In this document: positions 22,822 through 33,545 of the stretch, piece after piece
How the letters are laid out: each line of letters begins with the position of its first letter
Position numbering within the stretch: position 1 is the stretch's first letter
NCBI GenBank assembly: GCA_019802505.1
Contig: JAFMOC010000003.1
Span: forward strand, 6,022,001 to 6,086,000
Direction of reading: 5' to 3'
DNA from: Corydoras sp. C115
Lineage: Eukaryota > Chordata > Actinopteri > Siluriformes > Callichthyidae
Length of the DNA: 64,000 nt
Made by a program: the position numbers and the translations under genes
The notes under the pieces: generated by a model
What the model was told of the DNA's origin: nothing
What the model saw: only the letters and a program-made list of their open reading frames with translations
The model's database searches: none

Positions 22822-23745
22822 CAGGGGTGCCCACACTTTTCTGGCCCGAGATCTACTTTTCCATTAGACAGCTCATCGAGATCTACCAGGGTTAATCTCT
22901 TTTTTTAGGCTTTTATTATGAATCCTGTTAACACACATCATGTTAGTATTGTCGAATCACACATCATGTTAGACACATCATGTTAGAATTGCTATTTTAT
23001 TAAACACATTCCAGCAAATAGCATGGAGAAAACCTGATTTTAGTACACCCAAACCACCAAACACACAGTATACAGCACAAATGTAAAACAATCGCTGTAA
23101 CCCGCATTTCCCCAAACGGAACATCCATCCATCCATTATCTTCCGCTTTATCCTCTATTAGGGTCGCAGGGGGGCGCTGGGCAGATACACCCAGGACAGG
23201 GCGCCAATCTATCACTGGGCACACACTTATTCACACAGACACACTCTACATGGGGCAATTTGGAGAACTCAATTGACTTGATCCATCTTTTTGGACTGTG
23301 GGAGGAAACCGGAGAACCCGGAGGAAAGCCAAGTGGACACGGGGAGAACATGTAAACTCAACCCAGATTGGGATTTGAACCAGGAATCCCTAGAGCTGAG
23401 AGGAGAACATGCTAAAACACTAAGCCACCATGCCCCCCCAAACAGAACATGAACATTAATAGAAGCAAATGCATTTTAATTTTGACATTGTAAAAAAATA
23501 TTCACCCTCCCACTCTAAAATTTAAATAGTTATAAAAGGAGCACGCCATAAGGTACTCCTAACAAAACCAAATAGTTATTCAAGGTTATTATTTTGTAAA
23601 AATTAACAGGCAGATGCAGTCAATAATTCAGCGCCACATACTGAGTTTCATGCACGCACTACATTATCATTAGAAATTGTAAATGTGATGTGTTTGTTAG
23701 GTTATGAAATGTTTCTCTACCATCCATCCATTATGTTGCAAATCA
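22822..23745 (+). mobile_element. hAT-like element fragment carrying a SINE
   Basis: The left end CAGGGGTGCCCACACTTTT followed by GGCCCGAGATCTAC is the start of a common vertebrate hAT family. A SINE interrupts it at 23125-23439. The part after the SINE (23451-23745) also occurs near 26.2-26.7 kb in inverted orientation. No right terminal repeat was found, so the right limit is approximate. Confidence 0.6.
23125..23439 (-). mobile_element. tRNA-derived SINE inserted in a hAT element
   Basis: Minus-strand copy, bounded by AAACGGAACAT (23114-23124) and AAACAGAACAT (23440-23450), a target duplication with one mismatch. The central part is missing a stretch around the GGGCATGGGG block. Confidence 0.92.
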
Positions 23746-23751
23746 AGTTTC

Positions 23752-24140
23752 AAGTTTCAAGTTTATTTGTCATATGTGCTCCATGTTGGTACATGTGCAC
23801 ATAGAAATTCTTAAGGTCAGGCATCAGGATATAACTCTACATAGAAAATGAAATACACAATATTTACATGCGCCATAAAATATATATATGCAGTATATAT
23901 ACAATTTAAAGTGACCTGGTGTAAAGTGACATAGTAAAAAGCAGGAGTGTGGGAGTTTTTAACTGTTCATTTTGTTTAGTAGCCTGATGGCTTGCGGGTA
24001 AAAACTGTTCATAAGCCGGGTTGTTTTGGCCGGGAAGCTTTGGTACCTTCTGCCTGATGGCAGTAAGGTGAACAGTCCATGTGCTGGATGACTGCTGTCC
24101 AGCTGGAACCTACGAATCTTAGGCACTGAGAAATCTCTCA
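23752..24140. repeat. Probable interspersed repeat of fish genomes
   Basis: Begins with repeated TCAAGTTTCAAG and GTTTATTTGTCATATG, later GGGTAAAAACTGTTC and CTGCCTGATGGCAGTAAGG. This combination is familiar to me as a dispersed teleost repeat, but I cannot name its class with confidence. Confidence 0.4.
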
Positions 24141-24146
24141 GTGCCT

Positions 24147-24970
24147 GGCGATTCGATTCCGATTTTTGAGGTCACGATTCGATTCAGAAACGATTTTCGA
24201 TTCAGAAACGATTTTCGATTCAGAAACGATTTTTCAGTTCAAATGCTCTTTAAATTTTGTTTAAATGATTTTAAAAGGTTTAAGTGATTGACAAGATTGA
24301 CAACAATGTAAACAAATAGAACATTTATTTAAAACAATACTTTCAGGTTCCTTCCTGTATCAAATCTTTTTGCATCATTTTATATTTATACAAAAATAGG
24401 ATTGCGCTAAATTAAAATCAGCAGTATTAGGTTCACTTAGCTGCCTGGCTTTTTCTTACATAAAAAACATCTATCAATGAACAAATAATTCTAAATATAT
24501 TAATACAAAAGTTTACCATGGTGCAATTGCCTTTAATCAAAACTTAAATACAGACTTTACAGTCAGAGTACATTTATATTTTGCATATCTTTAAAACTTA
24601 ACATTAAAAAATTAAATCCATATTTCAGTCTTTTTAAACTATAATGCACTAACATTCGCTACATTTTTAAAACATTCAACTTCTTTTGGATGTTGGGGGG
24701 GGGGGGGGGGGGTCGAATCGCGCTCTCCCCCCGCTCCATGTTTCCCGCTAGCATGAACTAGCATGATAGTGAACTACAACGGGAGTTGGTTAACAAACTT
24801 GCTGTACGGTGGCCGAGCAGATCCGTAATGTGATATACAGTACGCTCGGGAGGGGGTGCCAAAGAATAAAACTTAAACACATTTTTTAAAAATCGATTCT
24901 TGGACATTTTGAATCGATTCCGAATCGCTTGGACTACAAATCGCGATTCATTGAAGAATCAGCACCCCTA
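24147..24970. mobile_element. hAT-like element, right end only
   Basis: The block opens with CGATTC-rich sequence including three tandem 18-base units (CGATTCAGAAACGATTTT, about 24181-24235). It ends GAATCAGCACCCCTA, the reverse of a TAGGGGTG hAT-type end, preceded by palindromic GATTC/GAATC sequence like that at 53.4 kb. The matching left end is absent, so it is truncated or rearranged. An 18-base G-run lies at 24695-24712. Confidence 0.5.
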
Positions 24971-25694
24971 ATTATTGTATTTGATTTGTTTTAAATATTA
25001 TGCAGTGCTTACCTGCCTTTTTTCCTGCACTCCATGAATGCAACATCTTCAGATGTAATGATAACCTATTCTCTTTTAAAGACTATACTTTTAACTGAAA
25101 GAATTTGAAGTGTCATTTGCTTTAAAAGCTAAAAAATAATGGTCACTTAAATGGCACTTTCCTGCCAGTTCTGTGGGTCATAGAGATGTGTTTACTGTCA
25201 GACCATCTCTTAGATTGACGGGAATAAATATGCATGACCCAGCAAATATCTGTCTTGCTGCCACAAATTACATTAAGATGCTGAAATTAATATAGTCTCA
25301 TTATACTAATATTGGTTAGATTAAATACAAATTGTGGTCTATGCTACACTATTATTTGTGCTACATAACTTCAGGTTTAATTTGAGCTCAGCCACTGTGA
25401 ATTATTTTTTTACAAAAACTGTGTATTTTCAAAATGTACTCTCTTTTTATGCTTTTACAAATAGAAAGGTGCTCAAAAGTGCTTTTACAAAAGCAAATGC
25501 ATACAGCTGGTTTTAATTATAATTGTAATAATTATCTTTGAATTATTCCTTCTTTATTTTAAGAAAGGTCTAAAACAGTATACAACATATACAGCCATGT
25601 AAAAATGTATATCATATACCACATACTTAGACTGTGTAAACATATTTGTAAATGAAGCTTCACAGTTATGATTTAAACATTGTTGGTAAAGAAA
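24971..25694 (-). other. brinp1 intron, no gene seen
   Basis: AT-rich unique sequence. The ORF at 25334-25516 has no features. Confidence 0.5.
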
Positions 25695-26215
25695 GGGGTG
25701 GCACGGTGGCTTCGTGGTTAGCACGATTCCTCTTAGCACTAGGGATTCCTGGTTCAAATCCCAATCTGGGTGGAGTTTTCATGTTCTCCCCGTGTCCGTG
25801 TTGGTTTCCTCTGGATTCTCCGGGTTCCTCCCATACTCCAAAAACATTCCAAATTGCCCCATATAGAGTGTGTTTGTGTGTGTTTGTCTGTGTGAGTGAG
25901 TGTGTGCCCAGCGATAGATTGGCACCCTGTCCTGGGTGTATCTGCGAGGGCGGTATCTTAGTGGTTAGGGCGTTGAGCTATCAATCTGAAGGTTGGCGGT
26001 TCAAATCCCAGTTCTGCTGAAGTTACCACTGTGGGTCCTTGAGCAAGGCCCTTAATCCTCGTTGCTCCAGGGTTGTTGTGAGTAACCCTGTGCTCACCTT
26101 TGGATAAAAGCGTCTTCTAAATGACCAAATGTAATGTAAATGTATCTGCCGACGCCTGAAACGTTCTCCCCTGGATGAGCATGGGAAAGCCACCTCCCCC
26201 CCCTCAAAAAAAAAA
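25695..26215 (+). mobile_element. DANA/Mermaid-like SINE split by a second SINE
   Basis: The A box (TGGCTTCGTGG) and B box (GGTTCAAATCC) are present. The body runs to TGTATCTGC at 25945, is interrupted by another SINE family, and resumes at 26150 with GACGCCTGAAACGTTCTCC before decaying into A-rich sequence. Confidence 0.9.
25946..26140 (+). mobile_element. Second-family tRNA-derived SINE (AFC-like), nested
   Basis: Starts GAGGGCGGTATCTTAGTGG (A box), then GGTTCAAATCC (B box), CCTTGAGCAAGGCCC, and the tail TTGGATAAAAGCGTCT. It is flanked by the 9-base duplication TGTATCTGC (25937-25945 and 26141-26149). It is the younger of the two elements here. Confidence 0.92.
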
Positions 26216-26246
26216 ATTACTCAAAAGAACTAAAATGTATCATTTG

Positions 26247-26695
26247 CATTTAGAGTGGGAGGGTGAATATTTTTTTACAATGTCAAAATTAAAATGCATT
26301 TAATTCATAATAATGTTCATGTTCTGTTTGGGGGGGCACGGTGGCTTAGTGGTTTAGTATGTTCTCCTCTCAGCTCTAGGGATTCCTGGTTCAAATCCCA
26401 ATCTGGGTTGAGTTTACATGTTCTCCCCGTGTCCACTTGGCTTTCCTCTGGGTTCTCCGGTTTCCTCCCACAGTCCAAAAACATGGATCAAGTGAATTGA
26501 GTTCTCCAAATTACCCCATGTAGAGTGTGTCTGTGTGAGTAAGTGTGTGCCCAGCGATAAATTGGCGCCCTGTCCGGGGTGTTTCTGCCCAGCGCCCCCA
26601 CCCCCACAACCCTAGTAGAGGATAAAGCGGAACATAATGGATGGATGGTAGAAAAATATTTCATAACCTAACAAACACATCACATTTACAATTTC
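26247..26695 (+). repeat. Inverted partner of the 23.1-23.75 kb segment, with its SINE
   Basis: Before the SINE, GAGTGGGAGGGTGAATATTT and the following 60 bases match, in reverse, 23451-23515. After the SINE, the piece ending AACACATCACATTTACA matches, in reverse, 23690-23738. The SINE (about 26333-26650) enters at the same base (TTCTGTTTGGGG) as the copy at 23125-23439. Order here is Y-SINE-X; in the reversed partner it is X-spacer-Y-SINE. Confidence 0.8.
26333..26650 (+). mobile_element. tRNA-derived SINE within the inverted duplication
   Basis: A box (TGGCTTAGTGG), B box (GGTTCAAATCC) and tail (AACATAATGGATGGATGG). It shares a deletion in the 3' half and the flanking Y segment with the 23.1 kb copy, so the two are duplicates rather than separate insertions. 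Confidence 0.92.
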
Positions 26696-26699
26696 TCAG

Positions 26700-27185
26700 C
26701 CTCAGATCAAAGGCAGGACTAAAGATGCATATCTAAATGCAAAATACATATACTGGAAATTAAAAATAGTTCTGGAGCAATCTGCTAAGAATAGCCATTC
26801 AGATATAAGGAATGCTTCCTGCCTGCCCTGTAATGTGTGAGGCATTTGAGACTTCCTGCAAGCCCCGTAAAGTGTGAAGTACTTTAAGGAACCTTTTTAG
26901 TTCTGTACAATATTCATAAAGAACATGAAGTAGGAGGAGCTGTTTACTAGACTCTATAATGAGCCAACCAAATTACAATATCCATTCTTAGATACTCATC
27001 TATTCAATCAAATAAGTTTTACATGTATTTTTGTTTATTTTGTCATTTTAATCAAATGTTACTTTTTTGTGAGAAAAGTCTTATGGAAGTATTTAAACAA
27101 ACGCAAAAGAGTTTCTACAATACACTTCAGCACAAATGCGTAGTTGGTTTCAATAGTGTGTACAGTACATATACTGTATATATCA
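26700..27185 (-). other. brinp1 intron, no gene seen
   Basis: Unique AT-rich sequence. Nothing recognised. Confidence 0.5.
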
Positions 27186-27545
27186 TGGCGGCATGGTGAC
27201 TTAGTGGTTAGCACGTTTGCTCAGTGCTAGGGATTCCCGGTTCAAATACCCATGAGGGTGGAGTTTCCATGTTCTCCCTGTGTCCGCATGGGTTTCATCC
27301 GGGTTCTCCGATTTCCCCCCACAGTCCAAAAGCATGGATCAAGTCAATTGAGTTTCCAAATTGCCCCATATAGAGTGTGTATGTGTGCGTGTCTGTGTGT
27401 GAGTGAGTGTGTGCCCAGCGATAGATTGGCGCCCTGTCCTGGGTGTATCTGCCCAGCGCCTGAAACGTTCTCCCCTAGATGGGCATGGGGAACCCTCCCG
27501 CGACCCTAATATAGGATAAAGCGGAGGATAATGGGTAGATGGATG
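27186..27545 (+). mobile_element. Full-length tRNA-derived SINE
   Basis: GGCGGCATGGTGACTTAGTG head, B box (GGTTCAAATACC, one change), complete body and a GATAATGGGTAGATGG tail. ATATATCATG-like sequence on both sides (27178 and 27547) is a likely target duplication. Confidence 0.92.
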
Positions 27546-27565
27546 TATATATCATGTTAACTCAT

Positions 27566-28118
27566 GTCAACGCATTATCATCTACCAAATCCTCTGGGGA
27601 CTTGGGTTGCAGGGGGTTCTTCCAGGGATGGAGGTTTTGTGTGCTGGGCAGATACATCCAGGACATTTGTAGATTGCTTTTCATTTGTAAGTCATCTTCA
27701 AATAAAAGCATCTGCCTAATCCATCCCTGGGCACTTACTCAAACACACTATATTGGGCAGTTTATTAATTCATTCATTATCTTCCACCTAATCCTCTATT
27801 AGGGTCGCAAGGGGGTTCCCCATGCCCATACATTGGGAGAACGTTTCAGAAGCTGGCAAATACAACCAGGACAGAGGGCCAATCTATCGCTGGGCACACA
27901 CTGACACCCCCCCCCCCCCCCCCCCCAACACACACACACAAAAATATATAGGGGCAATTTAGACCAATTTACCATAAATCCATGTTTTGGACCATGGGAG
28001 GAAACCAGAAAGCCCAGAGAAAACCCAAGCAGACACAGGAAGGGAATGGAAAAATTTAGGCTTTAAACCTAGATGATCCCCAGCGCTGGGAAGTGGGAAT
28101 GTGCTAGCATAATCTCAA
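27566..28118 (-). mobile_element. Two degenerate SINE copies in tandem, with a nested tail fragment
   Basis: A decayed minus-strand copy (about 27566-27760) contains a short piece of the other SINE tail (CAAATAAAAGCATCTGCC). A second decayed copy follows (27766-28118). The second has a 20-base C-run at 27907-27926 and AC-rich sequence where the normal body has its GT-rich spacer. Confidence 0.75.
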
Positions 28119-28124
28119 TAGCAC

Positions 28125-28290
28125 ATATCAAGTTTAGCATAACAGGGAGTCTTTTCTTGCCACTGTCGCTTCGACTTGCTCTTTGGGGGTTTAAAGTCTT
28201 TTCATTCTGTAAAGCTGCTTTGTGACAATGTACTGTTGTAAAAAGCGCTATATAAATAAATAACTTGAACTTGAAATAACTTGAACTTCA
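28125..28290 (+). repeat. Interspersed repeat, second copy at 57.3 kb
   Basis: TCTTTTCTTGCCACTGT, CTTTGGGGGTTTAAAG, GTAAAGCTGCTTTGTGAC and AAGCGCTATATAAATAAAT all recur at 57370-57505. This is the 3' end of a common fish repeat; the AAGCGCTATATAAATAAA end resembles a LINE-type 3' terminus. Confidence 0.7.
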
Positions 28291-29204
28291 AGTTGTGTAA
28301 AGTTATGCATATTTAAAGTCCACTTCGACTTTCATATTTTATTAAAATTTTTACATTTTTTTGGTTATTTTTAGATAAAAAATGGATTGCAAAATCACAG
28401 GGTGTGCTCATGTTTTTTGCAATATTTGGGTATTTATCCCTTTAAAACAATTTTTAAAAATAAAGTTAGTTATATAATTTTAGCCCATGTTTGTATGTTT
28501 TCTATCTTAACTCATGTAAAAAGGTAGATATGGAGGTGTGGATATGTAGTTCTTAGTTATGTTGACTGTAAACTATAGCTGTGCTGTAACTATGATATAT
28601 ACTTATTAAACTAAGAGTCTAAGAACAAAAACCTCACTTGACCTGTTGTGATGTTCCACACTAAGTACTAGTCCATCAGTAAGCAGAAAGTTGCCCATGC
28701 TGTGTCAAGGCCCCAGAAGCAATTTCACCAGGTGATTCATTTTTTCCATTAAAAGTGGGTGACATTAACAGCAAGCACAGCAGGCTAATCCATGGCACAA
28801 AATAGCTGTGCAGAATAGCCAGTTCTGACGACTCCATGTTTCACATGACTTGTGAAAATCAGAATACAGGTCATTCTTTCCCAGACTGAGAAAAAAAGTC
28901 TGTCTATAGCTACTTGGCACTGCAATCATTTAGAGGGTGACTTCTAAATGTTTGCCAAGCGTTTCTGACCTTAAGGACCCACACAAATTCGACATCCTCC
29001 ATGCACAATAATGCTACTGTATTTAATATTGAGTTAAAAAAAACAATACAATAAAAGTAAAAGCATATTATAATTTTAAAAATGACATCAAGACTCTTAA
29101 CAGAGAATTTATTTTTCTTTGTAAATGTAAACAAAGGTATAAACTCTCCAGGTAGATCCTTATTGAGTCTGTAAAACCTTTTTATGATACCGGTATATAA
29201 ACCA
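28291..29204 (-). other. brinp1 intron, no gene seen
   Basis: AT-rich unique sequence with no recognised repeat or coding block. Confidence 0.5.
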
Positions 29205-29475
29205 GGGTTAGCACATGGTTAGCACGTCCTTCCCTCAGGATCAAGGTGTTTCCATGTTTTCAACGTGTCTGTGTGGGTATTTTCCATTTCCAATACATGG
29301 ATATAAGGTAAATTGTCCTGAATTGCCCCATGTAAATTGCCCCTGTACAGCGTGTCCCCCCAGAGATGGATTAGTGCCATGTCCTGGGTGTAGCAGTCCA
29401 GCACTCTGGGCATTCTCCCTTGGATGGGCATGGGGAACCCCTCCCCACAACACTAGTAGATGATTAAGCGTAATT
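29205..29475 (+). mobile_element. Strongly diverged SINE copy
   Basis: The GGTTAGCACG, GTCCTGGGTGTAGCAG and GGATGGGCATGGGGAACCCC blocks are present in order, but the B box region and several body segments are deleted. It ends next to a much younger copy. Confidence 0.75.
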
Positions 29476-29486
29476 GGTTTATTACA

Positions 29487-29842
29487 GAGCGGCACGGTGG
29501 TTAGTGGTTAGCATGTTCGCCTCTTAGCGCTAGGGAGTCCCGGTTCGCATCCCCATCAGGGTGGGGTTTCCATGTCTCCCCGTGTCCGCGCGGGTTTCCT
29601 CTGGGTTCTCCGGTTTCCTCCCACAGTCCAAAAACATGGATCAAGTGAATTGAGTTCTCCAAATTGCCTCATATAGAATGTGTATGTGTGCGTGTCTGTC
29701 TAATGAGTGTGTGCCCAGCGATAGATTGTCGCCCTGTCCTGGGTGTGTCTGCCCAGAGCCCGAGACGTTCTCCCCTGGATGGGCATGGGGAACCCCCACG
29801 GCAACCCTAATAGAGGATAAAAAGCGGAAGATAATGAATGAA
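29487..29842 (+). mobile_element. Full-length tRNA-derived SINE with perfect target duplication
   Basis: GAGCGGCACGGTGG head, GGTTCGCATCC B box, complete body and a GATAATGAATGA tail. The duplication GGTTTATTACA at 29476-29486 and 29843-29853 has no mismatch. Confidence 0.95.
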
Positions 29843-29853
29843 TGGTTTATTAC

Positions 29854-30348
29854 AATCTGATCTATAAAGAGTTAAGATGTGGGGTCGCTTAAACTGGTTC
29901 AATAAAACCTTCCAAGTAGAAAAAAAAACAAACATATTTTTTGTATTGAAGATAACGCTTCATCATCACAGCACACCTCCTTCTTGTGTGCAATCTTGTG
30001 GCAAATTATTTATATATACCACTAGCCAAAAGTTTTCAAACAATTTTAAGTCATTACTTACATTTACAACATTTACAAAGTTCATGTACAATAAATAACA
30101 TTAAATGGTTATGATAAAAAAAGGTCTTATGGACTGATGAATCCAATTACGATGAACAAATATGTAGTGTTTATCCACATTGTCAAGTAAGTGAAAAATG
30201 GTTCCTCATTGTTCCTCAACACCAATTGTAAAGCATTAATTAGGAAACCTGTCTTATTCATGCCTGATTTTATGACTTCTTCTTGTTTGATTAGTCATTG
30301 TTCAAAATTTTAAAAAGCTATTATTGAAATATATGTATATATATAGGG
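29854..30348 (-). other. brinp1 intron, no gene seen
   Basis: AT-rich. The stretch ATGATAAAAAAAGGTCTTATGG and what follows slightly resembles Tc1 transposase coding sequence (GATGAATCCAATTACGAT near 30137), but it is too short to call. Confidence 0.4.
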
Positions 30349-30693
30349 CGGCACGGTGGCTTAGTGGTTAGCACGTTCGCCTCTCAGCACTAGGGATTCC
30401 CGGTTCGAATCCCCATCTGGGTGGAGTTTCCATGTTCTCCCCGTGTCCGTGTGGGTTTCCTCCAGGTCCTCCGGTTTCCTCCCACAGTCCAAAAACATGG
30501 ATCAAGTCAATTGAGTTCTCCAAATTGCCCCATATAGAGTGTGTATGTGTGAGTGAGTGTGTGCCCAGCGATAGATTGACGCCCTGTCCTGGGTGGATCT
30601 GCCCAGCGCCCGAGACGTTCTCCCCTGGATGGGCATGGGGAACCCCACCGCGACCCTAATAGAGGATAAAAGCGGAAGATAATGAATGAATGA

Positions 30694-30695
<2 letters not shown>
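30349..30695 (+). mobile_element. Full-length tRNA-derived SINE inserted at a TA-rich site
   Basis: Well-preserved copy: GGGCGGCACGGTGGCTTAG, GGTTCGAATCC, full body and (ATGA)n tail. Flanks are ATGTATATATATA on both sides, the right one expanded into a microsatellite. Confidence 0.95.

Positions 30696-30763
<68 letters not shown>
30696..30763. repeat. (TA)n microsatellite on the right flank of a SINE
   Basis: TA tract of about 66 bases directly after the SINE tail. The left flank has only about 14 bases of the same sequence. Confidence 0.97.
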
Positions 30764-30766
<3 letters not shown>

Positions 30767-31435
30767 CTTACATATTTGAAGTTTAATGCAACGTTTTATA
30801 AAGTGGCCTGTATTTCTGATGTACTTCAGGAACTTCTGAAGTGAGATTTAATGTGCTTATCTACCTGGTTCATAATGACTGTAATTATTGTAATAAGGAC
30901 ATTTGTGGTACTTTTTAATATGATTCCATTTACTATCGTTTTAATCTTTATAATGGCTCTGTGTTGAGTGAACGGCAGAAGAAATACTTAACCTAAATCT
31001 CTAAGGACGAGTTTTCTCAATTCTCTCATTTTATTGTATCTCTTTCTGATACTCTGTTATTGTCTCAAATCTCCCCTAAAACGTATCGTATAGTTTGACC
31101 TTTTTGTAATCATCACCTTTCTTTAAACTAAAGTCATAAATCAACCTGATCCAATCCAACTCCTGGGTTACCTCCGCCATATTACAGAATACATCTTTAA
31201 AATTAGTCCATTTTTATAATGATGTGATAAAAGTCCATTTTTACACTTCACTATATGTTCGTTTTCAATTCTACACATCATATGAGCTTTAAATACCTGC
31301 AAGCACTGCAAAGAATTACATAATCATCTTACCCTGACAATCAAAACACAATTGTCCGAAAAAATAAAAAAAAGAAAATTGTAAAAAATAAATTACATGT
31401 TGGAAATACTGCCTGTTTGTCAGACCTGAAACATA
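30764..31435 (-). other. brinp1 intron, no gene seen
   Basis: AT-rich unique sequence. Nothing recognised. Confidence 0.5.
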
Positions 31436-32401
31436 TTATTAAACACAGTTCAACAATGTTTCTTGTATGCCGTAGGCTCTCTTTTCTCTCTTTCTGTGGG
31501 TTGCCTTTGTGTACATTCTGAACACGACACACAAAAAATGCAAACACAGCCCCAGTAGAATCCATCACCTCTCCTGATTCCCTGGCTACATCCCGCATTC
31601 TTAAATCCGTGCTAGATTACAGTTCTATCTCACTTCACTTTTTCTTGTCAATATTCCGACCTGAAAAATCATCCTATTCTAGTGAATGGAAATTAGCCAT
31701 TTCTCACTAACATGGTGGTTTGAAGTGCAATTTTGGGTTGGGCTTGAAGGTTTGCCAAAACCACAATAGAAATCCGTAGTAACCCAAGTTGTCTCACCCT
31801 TGTTTTTGAGTTTATTGCCCTCAGGTCTGGTAAAATATGAAGCCCATTGAAATCAAATGAGCCTTGTCTGATTAAATGAACCCTGCATCAATGCTGGGCA
31901 GAAAAGAGAGGTACACAGAGTGCCATGTGCCTGCTCATTTTTCCCACGACACAAGTGAAGACGTCATCACCTCAAACTCCTTTCCTGAGTTCTGAAATTT
32001 GTAGGCTTTTGACTATGTGGCTCCTCTGGGTTCAGTCACAACAAACACAGTCTTTATCCACACCAAACACAGTTGAACTTACCTAGATGAATAGAATAGG
32101 CTTTCTGAGTTTTGCCTCTCTTTATATCCTGAACAAGACACACAGACGTTACAAACACATGGTAGGTAGAAGCCATCATCTCTACTGATTTCCTGTCTCC
32201 ATCTCGCATTCACAAATCAGTGTTGATCACAGTTCCATCTCACATCCCTACTCCTCGTCAATATTCCCACCTGAAACCAATATCCTGTTCTAGTAGAAGG
32301 AAATTGGCCATTCCTCACTGACATGGTGGTGCGATTTGCAATCATGGGTCAGGCGTGAAGATTTCCCAAAACCACAACGCAAATCCCCATGATGCCTCAC
32401 C

Positions 32402-32435
<34 letters not shown>

Positions 32436-32575
32436 AGCTTAGTGCTCTTTAGGCTGGCAATGTATGAAACCCATTAAAATCAGATAAGCCTTGTCTGGTT
32501 GAATGAACCCTGCATCAATGCTGGGCAGAAAAGAGGTTCACGGGGCGATCCTCTCTTTGTGCCTACTCATATTTA
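31436..32575. repeat. Diverged direct tandem duplication, about 0.62 kb unit
   Basis: The sequence at about 31436-31935 recurs at about 32050-32575. Shared landmarks are ATCCCGCATTC/ATCTCGCATTC, GTCAATATTCC, ACATGGTGG and CCCTGCATCAATGCTGGGCA (31881 and 32508). The copies have drifted by substitutions and small indels, and the second has gained a 32-base T-run at 32403-32434. I recognise no transposon family or protein in the unit. Confidence 0.8.
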
Positions 32576-32629
32576 TGGCAAAAGCATGGGCAGTTTCACA
32601 AATGTCACATTTACTACATGACAACACCA

Positions 32630-33200
32630 ACACACTCCTGTTCACGTCAACGAAGCTGGGATAGAGCGTGTCTTCAGCAAGTTCTTGGGCATTCACATCC
32701 CTGAGGATCTTTCTTGGACTAACATCATCTTAATAAAAAGTTACAACAGCATCTTTATTTTTTGAAGAGAGTGAGGAGAGATTATCTCAGTCTGAGGAGA
32801 GATTGTCTCCTCATTTACTTACCTAATTTACATAACTTTTGCAAATACACCACTGAGAGCATACTGACTGTGTGACTGTATGGTACACAGCTCTACTGTA
32901 CCTGACAGAAAGGCCCTACAAAGTGGTGAAAGTCGCTCAGCGCATCACTGGTGCAACTACCTGTTATCGATGACCTTCACTTCAATGCTGTGCAAGAACA
33001 GCATGCACCATCATCGGGGACTCCTTTCACCCAAGCCACTCACTGTATAACCTCCTACCATGAGGGAGAAGATACAGGAGCATCCATGCAAGAACCAGTG
33101 GGCTCAGGAACAGCTACTTACCTACATCAATCGTACTACTAAACTCAACACACTGACATGCACAAACTATACAACTGAACTAATGATACACTACTCATAT
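32630..33200 (+). pseudogene. C-terminal end of a LINE reverse transcriptase ORF
   Basis: In shifting frames the plus strand reads KFLGIHIPEDLSWTN, then LTV with LYGTQLYC, then SLSASLVQLPVIDDLH, then a GEDTGASMQEP-like region. These are the blocks that close the ORF of fish non-LTR retrotransposons of the CR1/L2/Rex1 group (FLGIHI-x-DLSW, WYG, ITG-x-LPSIDDL). Frames shift several times, so it is dead. No intact reverse transcriptase core is present here. Confidence 0.75.
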
Positions 33201-33374
33201 GTCAATATTTCCCTATTTATTGGTTACTATAAATAAATATTTGTTTTGCCTTAGATGTTATCACAGGGTACTGACGGATAAGAGATCAGAGGTAAGGATA
33301 AATGTTTAGTTTTATTTAATCCAATATCTTTTTAATTTGATATCTTTTTGTAATTCATTAATTAACATAAGAGC

Positions 33375-33545
33375 AATTACATTTACATTACATTTAGTCA
33401 TTTAGCAGATGCTTTTATCCAACGCGACTTACAAATGAGAACATCACAAGTCAGTAGTTCTGAAGAAAACCAGCTACACTGTAGAATTATCAAACCTGAT
33501 CTTTGTCTGACCCTGCACCCCCATCTTTTTTTTCTACAATTCTAA
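33375..33545 (-). repeat. Interspersed repeat ending in a reversed SINE/LINE tail
   Basis: ACATTTAGTCATTTAGCAGA, then CGACTTACAAATGAGAAC and CACTGTAGAATTATCAAACC, recur at 44.9-45.1 kb. The start is the reverse of the GGATAAAAGCGTCTGC-type tail. Confidence 0.75.

Noticed and set aside
29215..30659. ORFs containing CPGCICPAPE-type motifs recurring at several places
   Set aside because: They are translations of the SINE body, which repeats across the window.
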